From an uncultured Bilophila sp. (lineage in GTDB: Bacteria; Desulfobacterota; Desulfovibrionia; Desulfovibrionales; Desulfovibrionaceae): a DNA stretch of 64,000 nucleotides. Location: contig CABKMN010000004.1 of NCBI GenBank assembly GCA_902373525.1, forward strand, positions 56,760 through 120,759, read 5' to 3'. Shown here piece by piece: positions 51,993-61,604 of this stretch. The position numbers and the translations under genes are program-made. Within the stretch, counting starts at the first letter, position 1. Each line of letters begins with the position of its first letter. A model generated the notes under the pieces. It did not search any database and was not told the DNA's origin. It saw only the letters and a list, made by a program, of their open reading frames with translations.

Positions 51993-53492
51993 ATGGAAAC
52001 TCTGGCTCTCATGGGGATGGGCTTTGTCCATGCCCTCAGCCCCGTCAATATTCTCGCCATGTTCGTGTCTACGGTCGTGGGCGTGACCATCGGCTGTCTG
52101 CCCGGACTTTCGGCCGCCATGGGCGTGGCCCTGCTCCTGCCCGTCACCTTCGGCATGGACCCCGCCACGGGCCTCATCGTTCTGGGCGGCATCTACTGCG
52201 GGGCCATCTTCGGCGGTTCCATCAGCGCCATCCTGATCCACACCCCCGGCACTCCGGCGTCCGCGGCGACGGCCATCGAGGGGTATCAGATGACCCTGCG
52301 CGGACAGGCGGCCAAGGCGCTGACGGTCGCCTGCTTCGCCTCGTTCTGCGGCGGCCTGCTGAGCTGCCTTTCCCTTTATTTCTTCTCTCCCGTGCTGGCG
52401 CAGTTGGCCATGAAATTCAAAAGCCCCGAATACTTCTGGCTTTCCCTCTTCGGGTTGACCATCATCGCGGGCGTGTCCTCAAAATCGATCCTCAAGGGGC
52501 TCATGTCCGGCGTGTTCGGGCTGCTGCTTTCCACCATCGGCATGGACCCTATGGAAGGGGTCCCGCGTTTCATGTTCGGACAGAGCACGCTCTACAACGG
52601 CATCAACACCACCTGCGCCCTCATCGGGCTCTTTTCCATGTCGCAGGTGCTGATCCTCGCTGAAAAGAAAATCGTCGAACGCGCCAACGCCTCAGCGTTC
52701 AAGGATAAATTCGGCCTCAGCATGGCCGAGATCAAAAAGATTTCGCCCACGATCATCCGCTCGTGGCTCATCGGGAACATCGTCGGCATCCTGCCCGGCG
52801 CGGGCGCTTCCATCGCCTGCTTCATGGGGTACAACGAGGCCCGGCGCTTCTCGAAGCACAAGGAAGAATTCGGCAAGGGCTCCATCGAAGGCGTGGCCGG
52901 GTCCGAATCCGCCAACAACGCCGTGACCGGCGGATCGCTCATCCCCACGCTGACGCTCGGCATCCCCGGCGAATCCGTTACCGCCGTGCTCATGGGCGGG
53001 CTCATCATCCACGGCCTCCAGCCCGGCCCCGAGCTGTTCACCACCTACGCGGGGATGACCTATACGTTCTTCGCCGGGTTCGTGCTGGTCCAGTTCTTCA
53101 TGCTGGGCATCGGTCTCCTCGGCTGCAAGGGCTTCGCCCGCATCTCGCGCCTTTCCGACGCCATCCTGATCCCTTCGATCTTCCTCCTGTGCGTGGTCGG
53201 CTCCTACGCCATCCACAACAACTTCGTCGAGGTGATCATCATGATGATCTTCGGCGTGATCGGCTATCTGGCCCGCAAGTTCGATCTGAACGCCGCCGCC
53301 ATCGTGCTGGGGCTCATCCTCGGCCCCATCGGCGAAAAGGGCCTGCGCCGCTCCCTGCTCATCAGCGACGGCGATCCCTCCATCCTGTTTTCCACGCCGA
53401 TCTGCTGGGTGCTCATCGTCCTGTGCGTCGTCGGCGTACTTTCCCCGCTGCTTATGAGCAAGGTCGAACGCCGGATGAAGGAAGCCAACTGA
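51993..53492 (+). CDS. TctA-family large permease subunit
   Basis: 499 residues, about 11-12 membrane helices. Family hallmarks GCLPGLSAAMGVALLLPVTF, GGSISAILIHTPGTPASAAT (P-G-T/A-P loop) and the repeat ILPGAGASIACFMGYNEARR with TLGIPGESVTAVLMGGLIIH. Drives carboxylate uptake with a cation gradient. GGGAGA precedes the ATG. Confidence 0.96.
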   Translation: METLALMGMGFVHALSPVNILAMFVSTVVGVTIGCLPGLSAAMGVALLLPVTFGMDPATGLIVLGGIYCGAIFGGSISAILIHTPGTPASAATAIEGYQMTLRGQAAKALTVACFASFCGGLLSCLSLYFFSPVLAQLAMKFKSPEYFWLSLFGLTIIAGVSSKSILKGLMSGVFGLLLSTIGMDPMEGVPRFMFGQSTLYNGINTTCALIGLFSMSQVLILAEKKIVERANASAFKDKFGLSMAEIKKISPTIIRSWLIGNIVGILPGAGASIACFMGYNEARRFSKHKEEFGKGSIEGVAGSESANNAVTGGSLIPTLTLGIPGESVTAVLMGGLIIHGLQPGPELFTTYAGMTYTFFAGFVLVQFFMLGIGLLGCKGFARISRLSDAILIPSIFLLCVVGSYAIHNNFVEVIIMMIFGVIGYLARKFDLNAAAIVLGLILGPIGEKGLRRSLLISDGDPSILFSTPICWVLIVLCVVGVLSPLLMSKVERRMKEAN

Positions 53493-53856
53493 CTCCGAAA
53501 CACCTACCCGGAACAAGCCATCCCCGCCCCTCGGAACGGGAGATGGCTTGTTCCGGCGTATTGCGAAAAAAAGCATCTCTTCCCGAATGTTCCTTCCGGC
53601 AATCTCTCGCCCTCCGCTTTCGACGGCCCGAAACCGGGATTCGGTGCGCCTTCGGCCTTTCTCTCTTCCACAAAAAAGTTCCGCGGCTTAGCCGACACCC
53701 AAAAGCGGCGAGTGCCACAGACACTCGCCGGTACGTTGGCGTGTTCTGAACCCGCCGTTTCAGGAGGTCCCGGACAGGTCGACCGCGGGGGAAGTCCCCC
53801 AAGCCCTCGTCCGGTGAGGCATCGTCCCGCCGTCTGGCCTTCCGTCCGCCGCGGCG
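53493..53856. other. Gap with two hairpins after tctA
   Basis: A 15-bp perfect stem (53508-53522 with 53542-53556, arms CCGGAACAAGCCATC and complement) lies 16 bases after the tctA stop, without a T-tract; it may still end or protect the transcript. A second 8-bp stem GGCGAGTG / CACTCGCC is at about 53708-53730. No gene is seen in the rest. Confidence 0.5.
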
Positions 53857-56106
53857 CTATCGGGTTTCCTCCGAGGGGCCGAGAAGTTCGGCAAACTCCG
53901 CAACGGGCATAGGCCGCGCGAACACATATCCCTGTATGATGTCGCATCCGGTGGTTTCCAGAAACGCCACCTGCTCCTGCGTTTCGACGCCCTCGGCGAC
54001 CGTGGCCATGTTCAGTTCCCCCGCCATCCGCATGATGTTCCGAATGACGATCTTGGCCCGTTCGTCTTCCTTGAGCGTCCGGAAGAACATGCCGTCCAGC
54101 TTGAGCACGTCCACGGGCAGGTCCTTGAGCACGTTGAGCGAAGAATACCCGGTTCCGAAATCGTCGATGGAACAGGATATGCCCGCCCGCTTCAGTTTGC
54201 GCACGGCGGCGTTGAGCAGTTCCACATTCTCAAAGAAAATACTCTCGGTGAATTCCAGTTCCAACAATCCGTCGGGGATGCCGTACGTGTCCTTTATCCC
54301 GATATAGGTTTCCACAAAATCAGGGGTATAGAACTGCACGCGCGAAATGTTGACCGAAAGCGGGCAAGGCCTGACGCCCGCATCCAGCCAGCGCCGCAGC
54401 AGGGCGCATACGGACGAGAACATGAACTGGTCCAGCTTGACGATGAACCGGTTCTTCTCAAAAAGAGGAATGAATTCACCGGGCGACAGAAACCCCTGAT
54501 CCGCGCTCTTCCACCGCACCAGCACTTCGCCTCCGGCAAGCTCCCGGCTCTGGACCCAGTATTTCGGCTGCACGTAGACAAGGAACTCGCCCTGAACGAG
54601 CGCCTTTTCCATACGCATTTCCAGTTCCTTTTCCCGCAGCAGCCTGTCGCGCATGGTGTGATCGTAGAAGTTCCACAGCGGCGCGCCCTTCGTCTTGATC
54701 GCTTTCAAGGCGATGTTGGCGCGGTCGAGCAAGGTATTGATATCCGGGGCGGCGTCGCTGTCCTCTACGCAGCAAATGCCGCAACGCAATTCGATCCGGT
54801 AGTTCCGACCCCGGGACAACACGAACGCGTTGATCGCCTGCAACAGCGCTTCGCAATAGGCCGGGAGTTCGTCCCGCTCTTCGTAGGGGAACAGCACCAG
54901 AAACGTATCCGCCACCACGCGCGCGATGAGCGCCGAGTGCGACGTTTCGCTCTTCAGCATTCCGGCGAAGGCTTTGAGCAGCGCGTCCCCTTCTTCATGC
55001 CCCATTACGTCATTGAATATCTTGAAATTGAGGATGTCCAGAGACAGGACCGCATAACGCGGGGTTTCCGCATCCTCCAGCAGAGCGTTGCCGTCGATCC
55101 GAAATTTCGTCAGATTGCGTACGCCCGTCAGTCGGTCCCTGTAGGCGAGCGCCCGGATTTCCTTCTCATAGCTGCGGTTCAGGCGCAGATAGATGAGGAA
55201 CGCCACGAGGAACCCGGCAAACACCAGAAAACAGATGAACAGCGTCTTCCGGGTGATCGAGTACGCCTCCCGCATGATCTCCTCGTTGGGGACGATGGAG
55301 ACGACATACCAGCCGCCCATCCGGGGCATGGGGACGTAGCAGAACACGTTCTCACCGTCCTTGTCGTTGAAGACCGCCATGCCGGTCTTCCCGCTCTTCA
55401 AAGACTTGCGGAACGATTCCACTATATTGAAGTTGTTCCCGTTCTCACCGATGATGTCGAACAGGTTGGCGAAGGTCTTGTTGCTGGCCGGATGGACCGA
55501 ACGCATGGCGATGTCGCCGTTCGGCGCCACCACATAGGAAAACCCCGTGTTGTTATAGAAGGACAAGGCGTAATCCGAATACAGGGTTTCGACGCTGTAC
55601 CCCTTGAACAGATACGCTTTGGGTCCGTTGGGAAACGCCACTGCCGCATAAATGGTGAAGGTCCTCCGACCGTTCCCCCGATTCCGGTACGGGAACAGGA
55701 GGCCGCTGTCATCATGCAGCTCCCTGACCGTAGCCAGTTCCTCGGGCGAGAGCGTAACCGCAAGGCCGCTGTCCACATAGCCGGTCCCGTCCTCGAAAAT
55801 GAGCGCGGAAAGACTGCCGGTATTGGAAAGGAACGTCTTCAGCTTCCTGCGGATTCTCTCGACGTTGGTGGAAGGCTCCTGCTCCAGCTCGTTCGCCAGC
55901 ATCCGAAGCATCTCGATGTCCTTGACGTACCCTCTCTGAAGCACGCTCGCCCCGCGCGCCGTACTCTCCATGATGTTCTTGACGGAATTGTCCCACAAAG
56001 AACGCTGCACGGAACGCATGAAGTCAAACGAGAACCAGCACAGCGCCGCAAAAAGCAGTACGACGACGGACCCTATGAAAAAATTTTGCTTTCGTAACGA
56101 AATCAT
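53857..56106 (-). CDS. Membrane sensor c-di-GMP phosphodiesterase, degenerate GGDEF plus EAL
   Basis: 749 residues. Membrane helix near the N-terminus (FFIGSVVVLLFAALCWFSF), a periplasmic dCache-like region to about 290, second helix (LFICFLVFAGFLVAFLIYLR), GGDEF domain (from about 330) whose active-site loop reads VADTF in place of GGDEF, then an EAL domain (about 500-745). EAL key residues are kept: GGEVLVRW, LSVNISRVQF, LEFTES, IDDFGTGYSSL, DVLKLDG, VAEGVET. Expected activity is c-di-GMP breakdown, with GGDEF as a GTP-binding or structural part. Its start overlaps the binding-protein stop by four bases. Confidence 0.92.
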   Translation of the reverse strand: MISLRKQNFFIGSVVVLLFAALCWFSFDFMRSVQRSLWDNSVKNIMESTARGASVLQRGYVKDIEMLRMLANELEQEPSTNVERIRRKLKTFLSNTGSLSALIFEDGTGYVDSGLAVTLSPEELATVRELHDDSGLLFPYRNRGNGRRTFTIYAAVAFPNGPKAYLFKGYSVETLYSDYALSFYNNTGFSYVVAPNGDIAMRSVHPASNKTFANLFDIIGENGNNFNIVESFRKSLKSGKTGMAVFNDKDGENVFCYVPMPRMGGWYVVSIVPNEEIMREAYSITRKTLFICFLVFAGFLVAFLIYLRLNRSYEKEIRALAYRDRLTGVRNLTKFRIDGNALLEDAETPRYAVLSLDILNFKIFNDVMGHEEGDALLKAFAGMLKSETSHSALIARVVADTFLVLFPYEERDELPAYCEALLQAINAFVLSRGRNYRIELRCGICCVEDSDAAPDINTLLDRANIALKAIKTKGAPLWNFYDHTMRDRLLREKELEMRMEKALVQGEFLVYVQPKYWVQSRELAGGEVLVRWKSADQGFLSPGEFIPLFEKNRFIVKLDQFMFSSVCALLRRWLDAGVRPCPLSVNISRVQFYTPDFVETYIGIKDTYGIPDGLLELEFTESIFFENVELLNAAVRKLKRAGISCSIDDFGTGYSSLNVLKDLPVDVLKLDGMFFRTLKEDERAKIVIRNIMRMAGELNMATVAEGVETQEQVAFLETTGCDIIQGYVFARPMPVAEFAELLGPSEETR

Positions 56107-57380
56107 GGCTGGCTGCCGCTCCCTGTCCGTCGGTTGTCAAGCACGGCCCGTACAACGCTTTCCGCCGCCTCTTCGGCGGATGCCCCCGAGAGAATCCGCT
56201 CGACGCCGACGTCAAGGCTTTCCCACACCGGCCCCCGCAATCTGACGTCCGAACGGAACACGCCCCGCCCCTCGTTCACGCTTTTCCAAAGCGGGTGGAC
56301 GGCCTTGTCCGCCGGAAGAGGCGCATCCTTCAGCGGGCTGAACAGTCCCTGCCCATCGGTAAACGTCCGTACGAGATCGGGGCAGGTCAGCTTTTCCACC
56401 AAGAGGCTCGCCTGTTCCCTCCGGGGGCTGTTCGCACTGACCGCAAGCGGCGTATCCAGCCCAAGAACGGCGACGGGGCCTCCCTCCACCGGGAACGGAA
56501 ATACGGCGAACCGGAAATCGAGATGCAGTTTTTCGAGCGGAGGGGAATTCCATATCCCTCCGAGCATGAAAGGCTGATCGCCTCCGGCAAAGGCGATGTC
56601 CGCCTCGCCCCCCCGGAGCCGGGTCAGGCTCCTCACATCAAGATACGCCTTGTCCCGGAGAAGGGCCAACAGAGCAAAGCCCCGACTCAACGCCTTTTGG
56701 AGCACTTCGGGGTCCGCGTTGAGCGCGTCGAAAAAGGGTCCGGCGTTCCCGGAAACGGCCTGCTCGAAACTCTGGGCGACGACCAACGCCTTTAACGATT
56801 CCCGCCCGCCGACCAGCGGCGTGATCCCCGCGCGATGAAACGTTTCGCAAGCCGCAAGAAACGCCTCCAGCGTCTTGGGGACGTCCATCCTCCGGCGGTT
56901 CAACAACTTCAAATTGCAGAAAAGCCCGAACGCTCCAAGGCTGTTCGTCATATAGGGAACGGCCCCGTCCATGCGCATCTGGGCGAGCACATCGGGACGA
57001 AAGGACGGCAAGGTCGCCGCACCGGAGAGATCGAGCAGATGCCCTTCCGCGAGGTATCCCCGCGCCCGCTCGGGGGACACCATGAATACGTCGTCCGCGC
57101 TGCCCACCTTGATCCGCTGGTTCAGAATCTGGAAATAGCTGCTCAGGGGAATGCCTTCATAGCTGATAAGCACATCCGGGTGCGCCTCGGCATACAGGTT
57201 CAGGACGCGCTCGACGCCCGACTTGTTTTCGGAGGCATACTGAAACCCGAGAACCGTCAGCAGGATTTGGGGATGCAATGCAGCACTGTCGTATTCCGTG
57301 TTCTGATTCCCCTTGGGGAAAAAGAACCCGAACAAGAAAAAGCATTGGCACAGGATCAGAAGGGCACACACCTTTCTCAT
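56103..57380 (-). CDS. Extracellular solute-binding protein (ABC family 1 type), signalling partner
   Basis: 425 residues from the ATG at 57380 (GGAG upstream); the frame runs on to 57590 but the added part is not protein-like. Signal peptide-like start MRKVCALLILCQCFFLFGFF. Binding-protein pattern: VLNLYAEAHPDVLISYEGIP, DVFMVSPERARGYLAEGHLL, PYMTNSLGAFGLFCNLKLLN, TLEAFLAACETFHRAGITPL and ASLLVEKLT. Sugar-type binding proteins share this layout. There is no ABC permease; it is translationally coupled to the GGDEF-EAL protein, so it probably delivers ligand information to its periplasmic domain. Confidence 0.82.
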   Translation of the reverse strand: MRKVCALLILCQCFFLFGFFFPKGNQNTEYDSAALHPQILLTVLGFQYASENKSGVERVLNLYAEAHPDVLISYEGIPLSSYFQILNQRIKVGSADDVFMVSPERARGYLAEGHLLDLSGAATLPSFRPDVLAQMRMDGAVPYMTNSLGAFGLFCNLKLLNRRRMDVPKTLEAFLAACETFHRAGITPLVGGRESLKALVVAQSFEQAVSGNAGPFFDALNADPEVLQKALSRGFALLALLRDKAYLDVRSLTRLRGGEADIAFAGGDQPFMLGGIWNSPPLEKLHLDFRFAVFPFPVEGGPVAVLGLDTPLAVSANSPRREQASLLVEKLTCPDLVRTFTDGQGLFSPLKDAPLPADKAVHPLWKSVNEGRGVFRSDVRLRGPVWESLDVGVERILSGASAEEAAESVVRAVLDNRRTGSGSQP

Positions 57381-58044
57381 GATTTCTCCGAATGGTCGCG
57401 GGCGTCCCTTCCGGCTCCGCGACGGCTGCATGGAACCGCCTTCCGGCCCGGAGGCCGGGGCGTGTTGTTCCTCGTAACGGCCTTCCCCTGCCCCCGTAAG
57501 GCGCGAATGCGTCTCAATCATACTCAAGAGGCTCAATGCAATGGATACAACCTTGTCCGGCATCAAACCATGAAAAACATACCGAGACATTTCTCATGCG
57601 CCCAACTGTGCCGGTTTTTCAAAAAAGGGGGAACGCCGCAGGAAACTGCGTCCTCTCCTTCAAACGGAAAAAACCTCACCATACGCCGCTGTTGCGTTCG
57701 TTTCATATCGTTGGCGAGGTCAAGGTGTACTCAGAAAATGAAATTTACATAATAAAAAAAGTCTAACGAGTCAATGATGTTATCTATAAACGGATACTCT
57801 TTTCAACATTTCTTTATCGAATACGAACTCTTTATGACATCATAGATGCCATATAACATCTGAACAATCTCTTTTTCACACAGTTATGGGCCGTATTACG
57901 CACATCACCCGCCATGCGAACGCAACGCCGTCCCTCCGCCCCTCCCGTCCGACGAAAGGGCACCGCTCTCCCCCGCTTTTCCCCGTCGCGGTCCGCATCC
58001 GGCTAAAAACGGGGGCCGAAGGCTTCGTGCGCACTCGATACTTC
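57381..58044. other. AT-rich non-coding region with inverted repeat
   Basis: About 660 bases. From 57600 to 57890 composition becomes much more AT-rich than the neighbours. GATGTTAT (57776-57783) and ATAACATC (57853-57860) form an inverted repeat 77 bp apart, a possible operator pair or transfer scar. Several frames exist (57535-57766, 57886-58167) but none looks coding. Confidence 0.4.
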
Positions 58045-58076
58045 AAGCCCCCCGTTTCGGGAGAAACGGGGGGCTT
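58045..58076 (-). terminator. Hairpin after the MFS gene
   Basis: Perfect 14-bp stem AAGCCCCCCGTTTC and complement, 4-base loop. T-tracts on either side are weak (GGCTTTC plus strand; CTTGAAG minus strand). It lies about 105 bases past the MFS stop and may serve as its terminator. Confidence 0.65.
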
Positions 58077-58181
58077 TCAGAGAATAGGACCCGATCATCA
58101 CAGTGTTCGCAGGGCTTCTCCGATACGGAAGCGCACGCAAGCGGAAAGAGCCCGCTCCCTTCCATGAGGAACGGTTCCCCG

Positions 58182-59371
58182 TCAGCGCCCGGCGCGTACC
58201 GCCAGCAGAGGCAAAACGGCGATCACGGCCACAACGGCCATCATTCCATAGATATATTCCGCGGAAAACGCCGACGCGATGACCCCGAACAGCAATGGCG
58301 TCACGATGTTGGTGGAGCCGCGCGCGAACGTGCTGACGGCGAACAGATCGTCGTAGACCTGCGGGTCCGTCACCGGTTCCACCAGCAGCGTCTGCAAGAC
58401 CGGCACGGTTCCCTTGGTAACGACGCCCAACAGGATGGACGTACCGATGATCACGGGCAGCCAGTGCGCCGTCACCAGCACCACCAGCAATCCCGTCATC
58501 AGCAGTTTGGACACCACAAACACCTTGCGGGGACCGAAAATCCCCACCAGACGCCCGCAGGCCGTTTTTCCCACGAAACAGCCCACCGTGAAGGCGAGCG
58601 CAAAACTGCCGACGATCTTGGGGTCCATGCCTTTGGCAAACAGCAGAAAAGGCAGGAAGGCAAAAATCTGATCGCTGCTGAATCCGTCCAGAACGTTGGC
58701 GACAACCGTGGACGCCGTATGTCGCTCCCGCAACAGGGACAGCGGGGGGAGCAAGGATTGCGGCGACCGGCACGTCGTCCGGGACTGCCCGCCGGACTCG
58801 CCGCTCCGCAACCATGCCCAGAGCAGGCAGAGGGTTATGGCGCAGGCCGCCGCGCCGAACAAGGCGCAGACCAGCCTCCAGCCGGGAACGCCGCCGAAAC
58901 TCCAGGCCGCGGCAAATCCGGCGAAAGCGGTGATCGGAATGCGGCCGATGTCGCCTATGGCCGTAAAATCGCCCAGCACCTTGCCCAGCTGCCGCCGTTC
59001 GGTACGCGCCGTAAGGTACGAAAACGCACGTTGTGAAAGACCCCGAACCCCATCATGGCGATGACGAAGAAGAATCCGGAAAACCAGATGTTCCGGGAAA
59101 ACGTATTGGCCATGTATCCCAAGCCGTAGGCTCCGGAAATCAGGCCGAGCGTACGCAGGAACCCGAACCGCTGCGAACACCCCTTTGTGCCCAGACCGGC
59201 CAGCGTGCCCAGCAAAGCCGCTATGGAAAGGATGACGCCCGCATCCTTTTCCTCCGCGCCGAAGGCAAGAATCATGAACGACAACAGAACAGGCACGCTG
59301 TCGTACAGGCCATCCACGATCACATGAAAGACCTGCAACAACGCCGTGGTTCGATCCGCAAAAAGGCGCAT
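58182..59371 (-). pseudogene. MFS transporter interrupted by a frameshift
   Basis: Together the two frames make a normal about 395-residue major facilitator. From the ATG at 59371: FADRTTALLQVFHVIVDGLY, then several helices to MMGFGVFHNV at about 59030. The sequence continues in another frame (AFSYLTARTERRQLGKVLGD) to the stop at 58182, with FLLFAKGMDPKIVGSFALAF and GTVPVLQTLLVEPVTDPQVY. A single missing base near 59030 restores one frame. Either a real inactivating mutation or a sequence error. The protein could transport a small organic molecule; the substrate is unknown. Confidence 0.8.
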
Positions 59372-60034
59372 ACCGGGCTCCTCAGGATAACAGAGGATAC
59401 AACACGTCCCTTTTCTTGGGAAAAAGGGGCACGATTCAGTGATCGGCGCCGACCGCCGAACGAATGGGGAAAAACCGCATGCGGACACAGCAAGGCGTAT
59501 GAAGAAATATAACGCCGTTTGCATGAATGTCTACGCGCCGTCAAAACAAGGAGTTCCTTTTTTCCCTGAACAAAGGACGGAACGCCCGTACAAACGGTTC
59601 ATACATGCTTCCCCCTTTCCCCAAACGCTCTCGGAGCGTGCAAGCCTGTCGTCGTTTTTGCTTAATGTCGAGAGGCGACTATCATGTGGAGATATCTTTT
59701 CATGAACAGCTTTCCCCCAAAAGGTTCATGTCCTCCGGCCGTACATGCGCCCTCAGCGGTGTTTCATACGTGTGCCCGCGCATGGAAAAGGCAACGGGTG
59801 GGGATAATCAGACAGTCCCTTTCGGAATGGAAAGCATCAAGGCGTTTCCATCCCAACGCATCGTCCGGCTCTTTGCGGCGGAAACGGCGCACCCTGAAGA
59901 ACCGCCCCCCCCTGCAAGTTTTTCCCATCGCAGGCGTCCGCCCTGCCGCAGGGCCCAAGGCGTACCCCACACGTTCCGAGGCACTTGCCCGTACACGGGT
60001 TGACCCAAGCCTTCCGGGAGTGTAACAGGAAACC
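59372..60034. other. Long non-coding stretch before the yedE operon
   Basis: Frames such as 59527-60003 on the plus strand lack ribosome sites and protein-like composition. AT content is higher near 59500-59720. I see no RNA gene or mobile element; a decayed gene is possible. Confidence 0.35.
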
Positions 60035-60057
60035 GTTCATGAGAAACGCTCGTGAAC
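60035..60057. other. Hairpin in the yedE upstream region
   Basis: GTTCATGAG / CTCGTGAAC (9 bp with one wobble, 5-base loop) located about 240 bases before the yedE ATG. Without a T-tract it could be part of an mRNA leader structure or a protein binding site. Confidence 0.35.
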
Positions 60058-60296
60058 GACAATCCTAAGGGTGGTGCATCAATGCTGTATACGCGCAACT
60101 GATTGAAGACAAACGGAACCCACGGTGTGAGGTTCTCATTGTCTGTTCGGACGCGGAAAGAGCATGCCTTCCGCCGCCCTTCCGGTTGTGCAGCCGAAGG
60201 GAGGCCATAGGCATTCCTTCTCTTTCCCGCGTTCAGGATGGAGCCATCTACGCATGGAGCATCCACTCAAACGTTTTTGGGAAGGAGTAGGAGAGC

Positions 60297-61379
60297 ATGA
60301 AAAATCCCTTCGCAACGACGCCCGGCATCATCGTCGTGGGCGCCGTCATCGGCCTGATCGCCGTATGGCTGCAAAAGCTGGGCAATCCGGCAAACATGGG
60401 CATCTGCGTAGCGTGCTTCGAACGCGACGTGGCCGGAGGACTGGGGCTGCACCGCGCGGCCATCGTCCAGTACCTGCGCCCGGAAATCATGGGGCTGGTG
60501 CTCGGCTCGCTGGTCGCCGCCATCGCTACGCGGGAGTTCAAGCCGCGCGGCGGCTCGGCCCCCATCGTCCGCTTTGTCCTCGGCATGATCGCCGCGATGG
60601 GCGCGCTGGTCTTTCTGGGATGTCCGTGGCGAGCGATTCTGCGCCTCGCCGGCGGCGACGGAAACGCCGTCCTCGGCCTCGCCGGTCTGGCGACGGGCAT
60701 CTGGTTCGGGACGCTTTTCTTCAAGCGGGGCTATTCCCTCGGACGCAGCAACAGTCAGAGCGTCGTTTCCGGAGCGCTCTTCCCCGTCATCATCGTCTGC
60801 CTGCTTCTGCTCTACCTCATCTTCCCGCAAATTCCGGGAGAACCGCAAAGCGGTCCCCTGTTCTACTCCGTGAAGGGCCCCGGCTCGCAGCACGCGCCGT
60901 TCATCGCCTCGCTGGGGCTGGCCTTCGTGATCGGCGTCATCGCGCAGCGCAGCCGCTTCTGCACGATGGGGGCCTTCCGTGATCTCTTCCTGTTCCGCTA
61001 TACGCACCTGTTCCTCGGGCTGGCCGCCATGTTCGCCGCCGCCTTCATCGCGAACGCTCTGACGGGCGGCCTCAAGTTCGGTTTTGAAGGCCAGCCCGTG
61101 GCCCACAGCGACTTTCTGTGGAACTATCTGGGAATGGTGACCGCCGGTCTGGCCTTCGCTCTGGCCGGGGGATGCCCCGGACGCCAGTTGTTCATGGCGG
61201 GTGAAGGCGACAGCGACGCGGGCATCTTCGCTCTCGGCATGCTGGTCGGCGCGGCGATGGCCCACAATCTGGGCACCGCCAGCTCCGGTACGGGCATCGG
61301 CATATACGGGATGCAGGCGACCATCATCGGCTTCATCGTCTGCCTGATTATCGGTTTCGTTCATTCCAAAAGAGCGTAA
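60297..61379 (+). CDS. yedE: YedE-family transporter, putative selenium/sulfur-compound uptake
   Basis: 360 residues, about ten membrane helices. Family traits include paired Cys loops (GNPANMGICVACFERDVAGG near residue 30-45; IAQRSRFCTMGAFRDLFLFR near 220; GGCPGRQLFMAGEGDSDAGI near 290). YeeE/YedE proteins import thiosulfate or, when linked to YedF and DUF3343 genes, are associated with selenium use. GGAGTAGGAGAG precedes the ATG at 60297. First gene of a four-gene operon. Confidence 0.88.
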   Translation: MKNPFATTPGIIVVGAVIGLIAVWLQKLGNPANMGICVACFERDVAGGLGLHRAAIVQYLRPEIMGLVLGSLVAAIATREFKPRGGSAPIVRFVLGMIAAMGALVFLGCPWRAILRLAGGDGNAVLGLAGLATGIWFGTLFFKRGYSLGRSNSQSVVSGALFPVIIVCLLLLYLIFPQIPGEPQSGPLFYSVKGPGSQHAPFIASLGLAFVIGVIAQRSRFCTMGAFRDLFLFRYTHLFLGLAAMFAAAFIANALTGGLKFGFEGQPVAHSDFLWNYLGMVTAGLAFALAGGCPGRQLFMAGEGDSDAGIFALGMLVGAAMAHNLGTASSGTGIGIYGMQATIIGFIVCLIIGFVHSKRA

Positions 61380-61391
61380 GGGAGGATTGTT

Positions 61392-61604
61392 ATGCGTACC
61401 ATCGATACCCGCGGGCTTTCCTGCCCTCAGCCGTTGGTCCTCTTCCATCAGGCCATTGCCGAAAACGCGGCCGATCCGCTGGACGTGCTGGTGGACAACG
61501 AAGCCAGCCTCGAAAACGTTACGCGCGCCGCCGAAAAAAAGGGCTGGAACGTCACCCCCAAGAATGAAGGGGAAGGCGTCTTCCGGCTGGAACTCCGCAA
61601 GTGA
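61392..61604 (+). CDS. yedF: TusA/SirA-like sulfur- or selenium-carrier protein (YedF type)
   Basis: 70 residues, complete TusA fold with the carrier Cys in SCPQP (C11). GGAGG precedes the ATG. In E. coli TusA moves persulfide sulfur; YedF-like members next to YedE are linked to selenium metabolism. It presumably accepts the chalcogen imported by YedE. Overlaps the next gene by four bases. Confidence 0.9.
   Translation: MRTIDTRGLSCPQPLVLFHQAIAENAADPLDVLVDNEASLENVTRAAEKKGWNVTPKNEGEGVFRLELRK

Noticed and set aside
59527..60003. 158-codon plus-strand frame before yedE as a gene
   Set aside because: No ribosome site, no hydrophobic or domain pattern, Arg/Pro/Ser-rich random-like composition.
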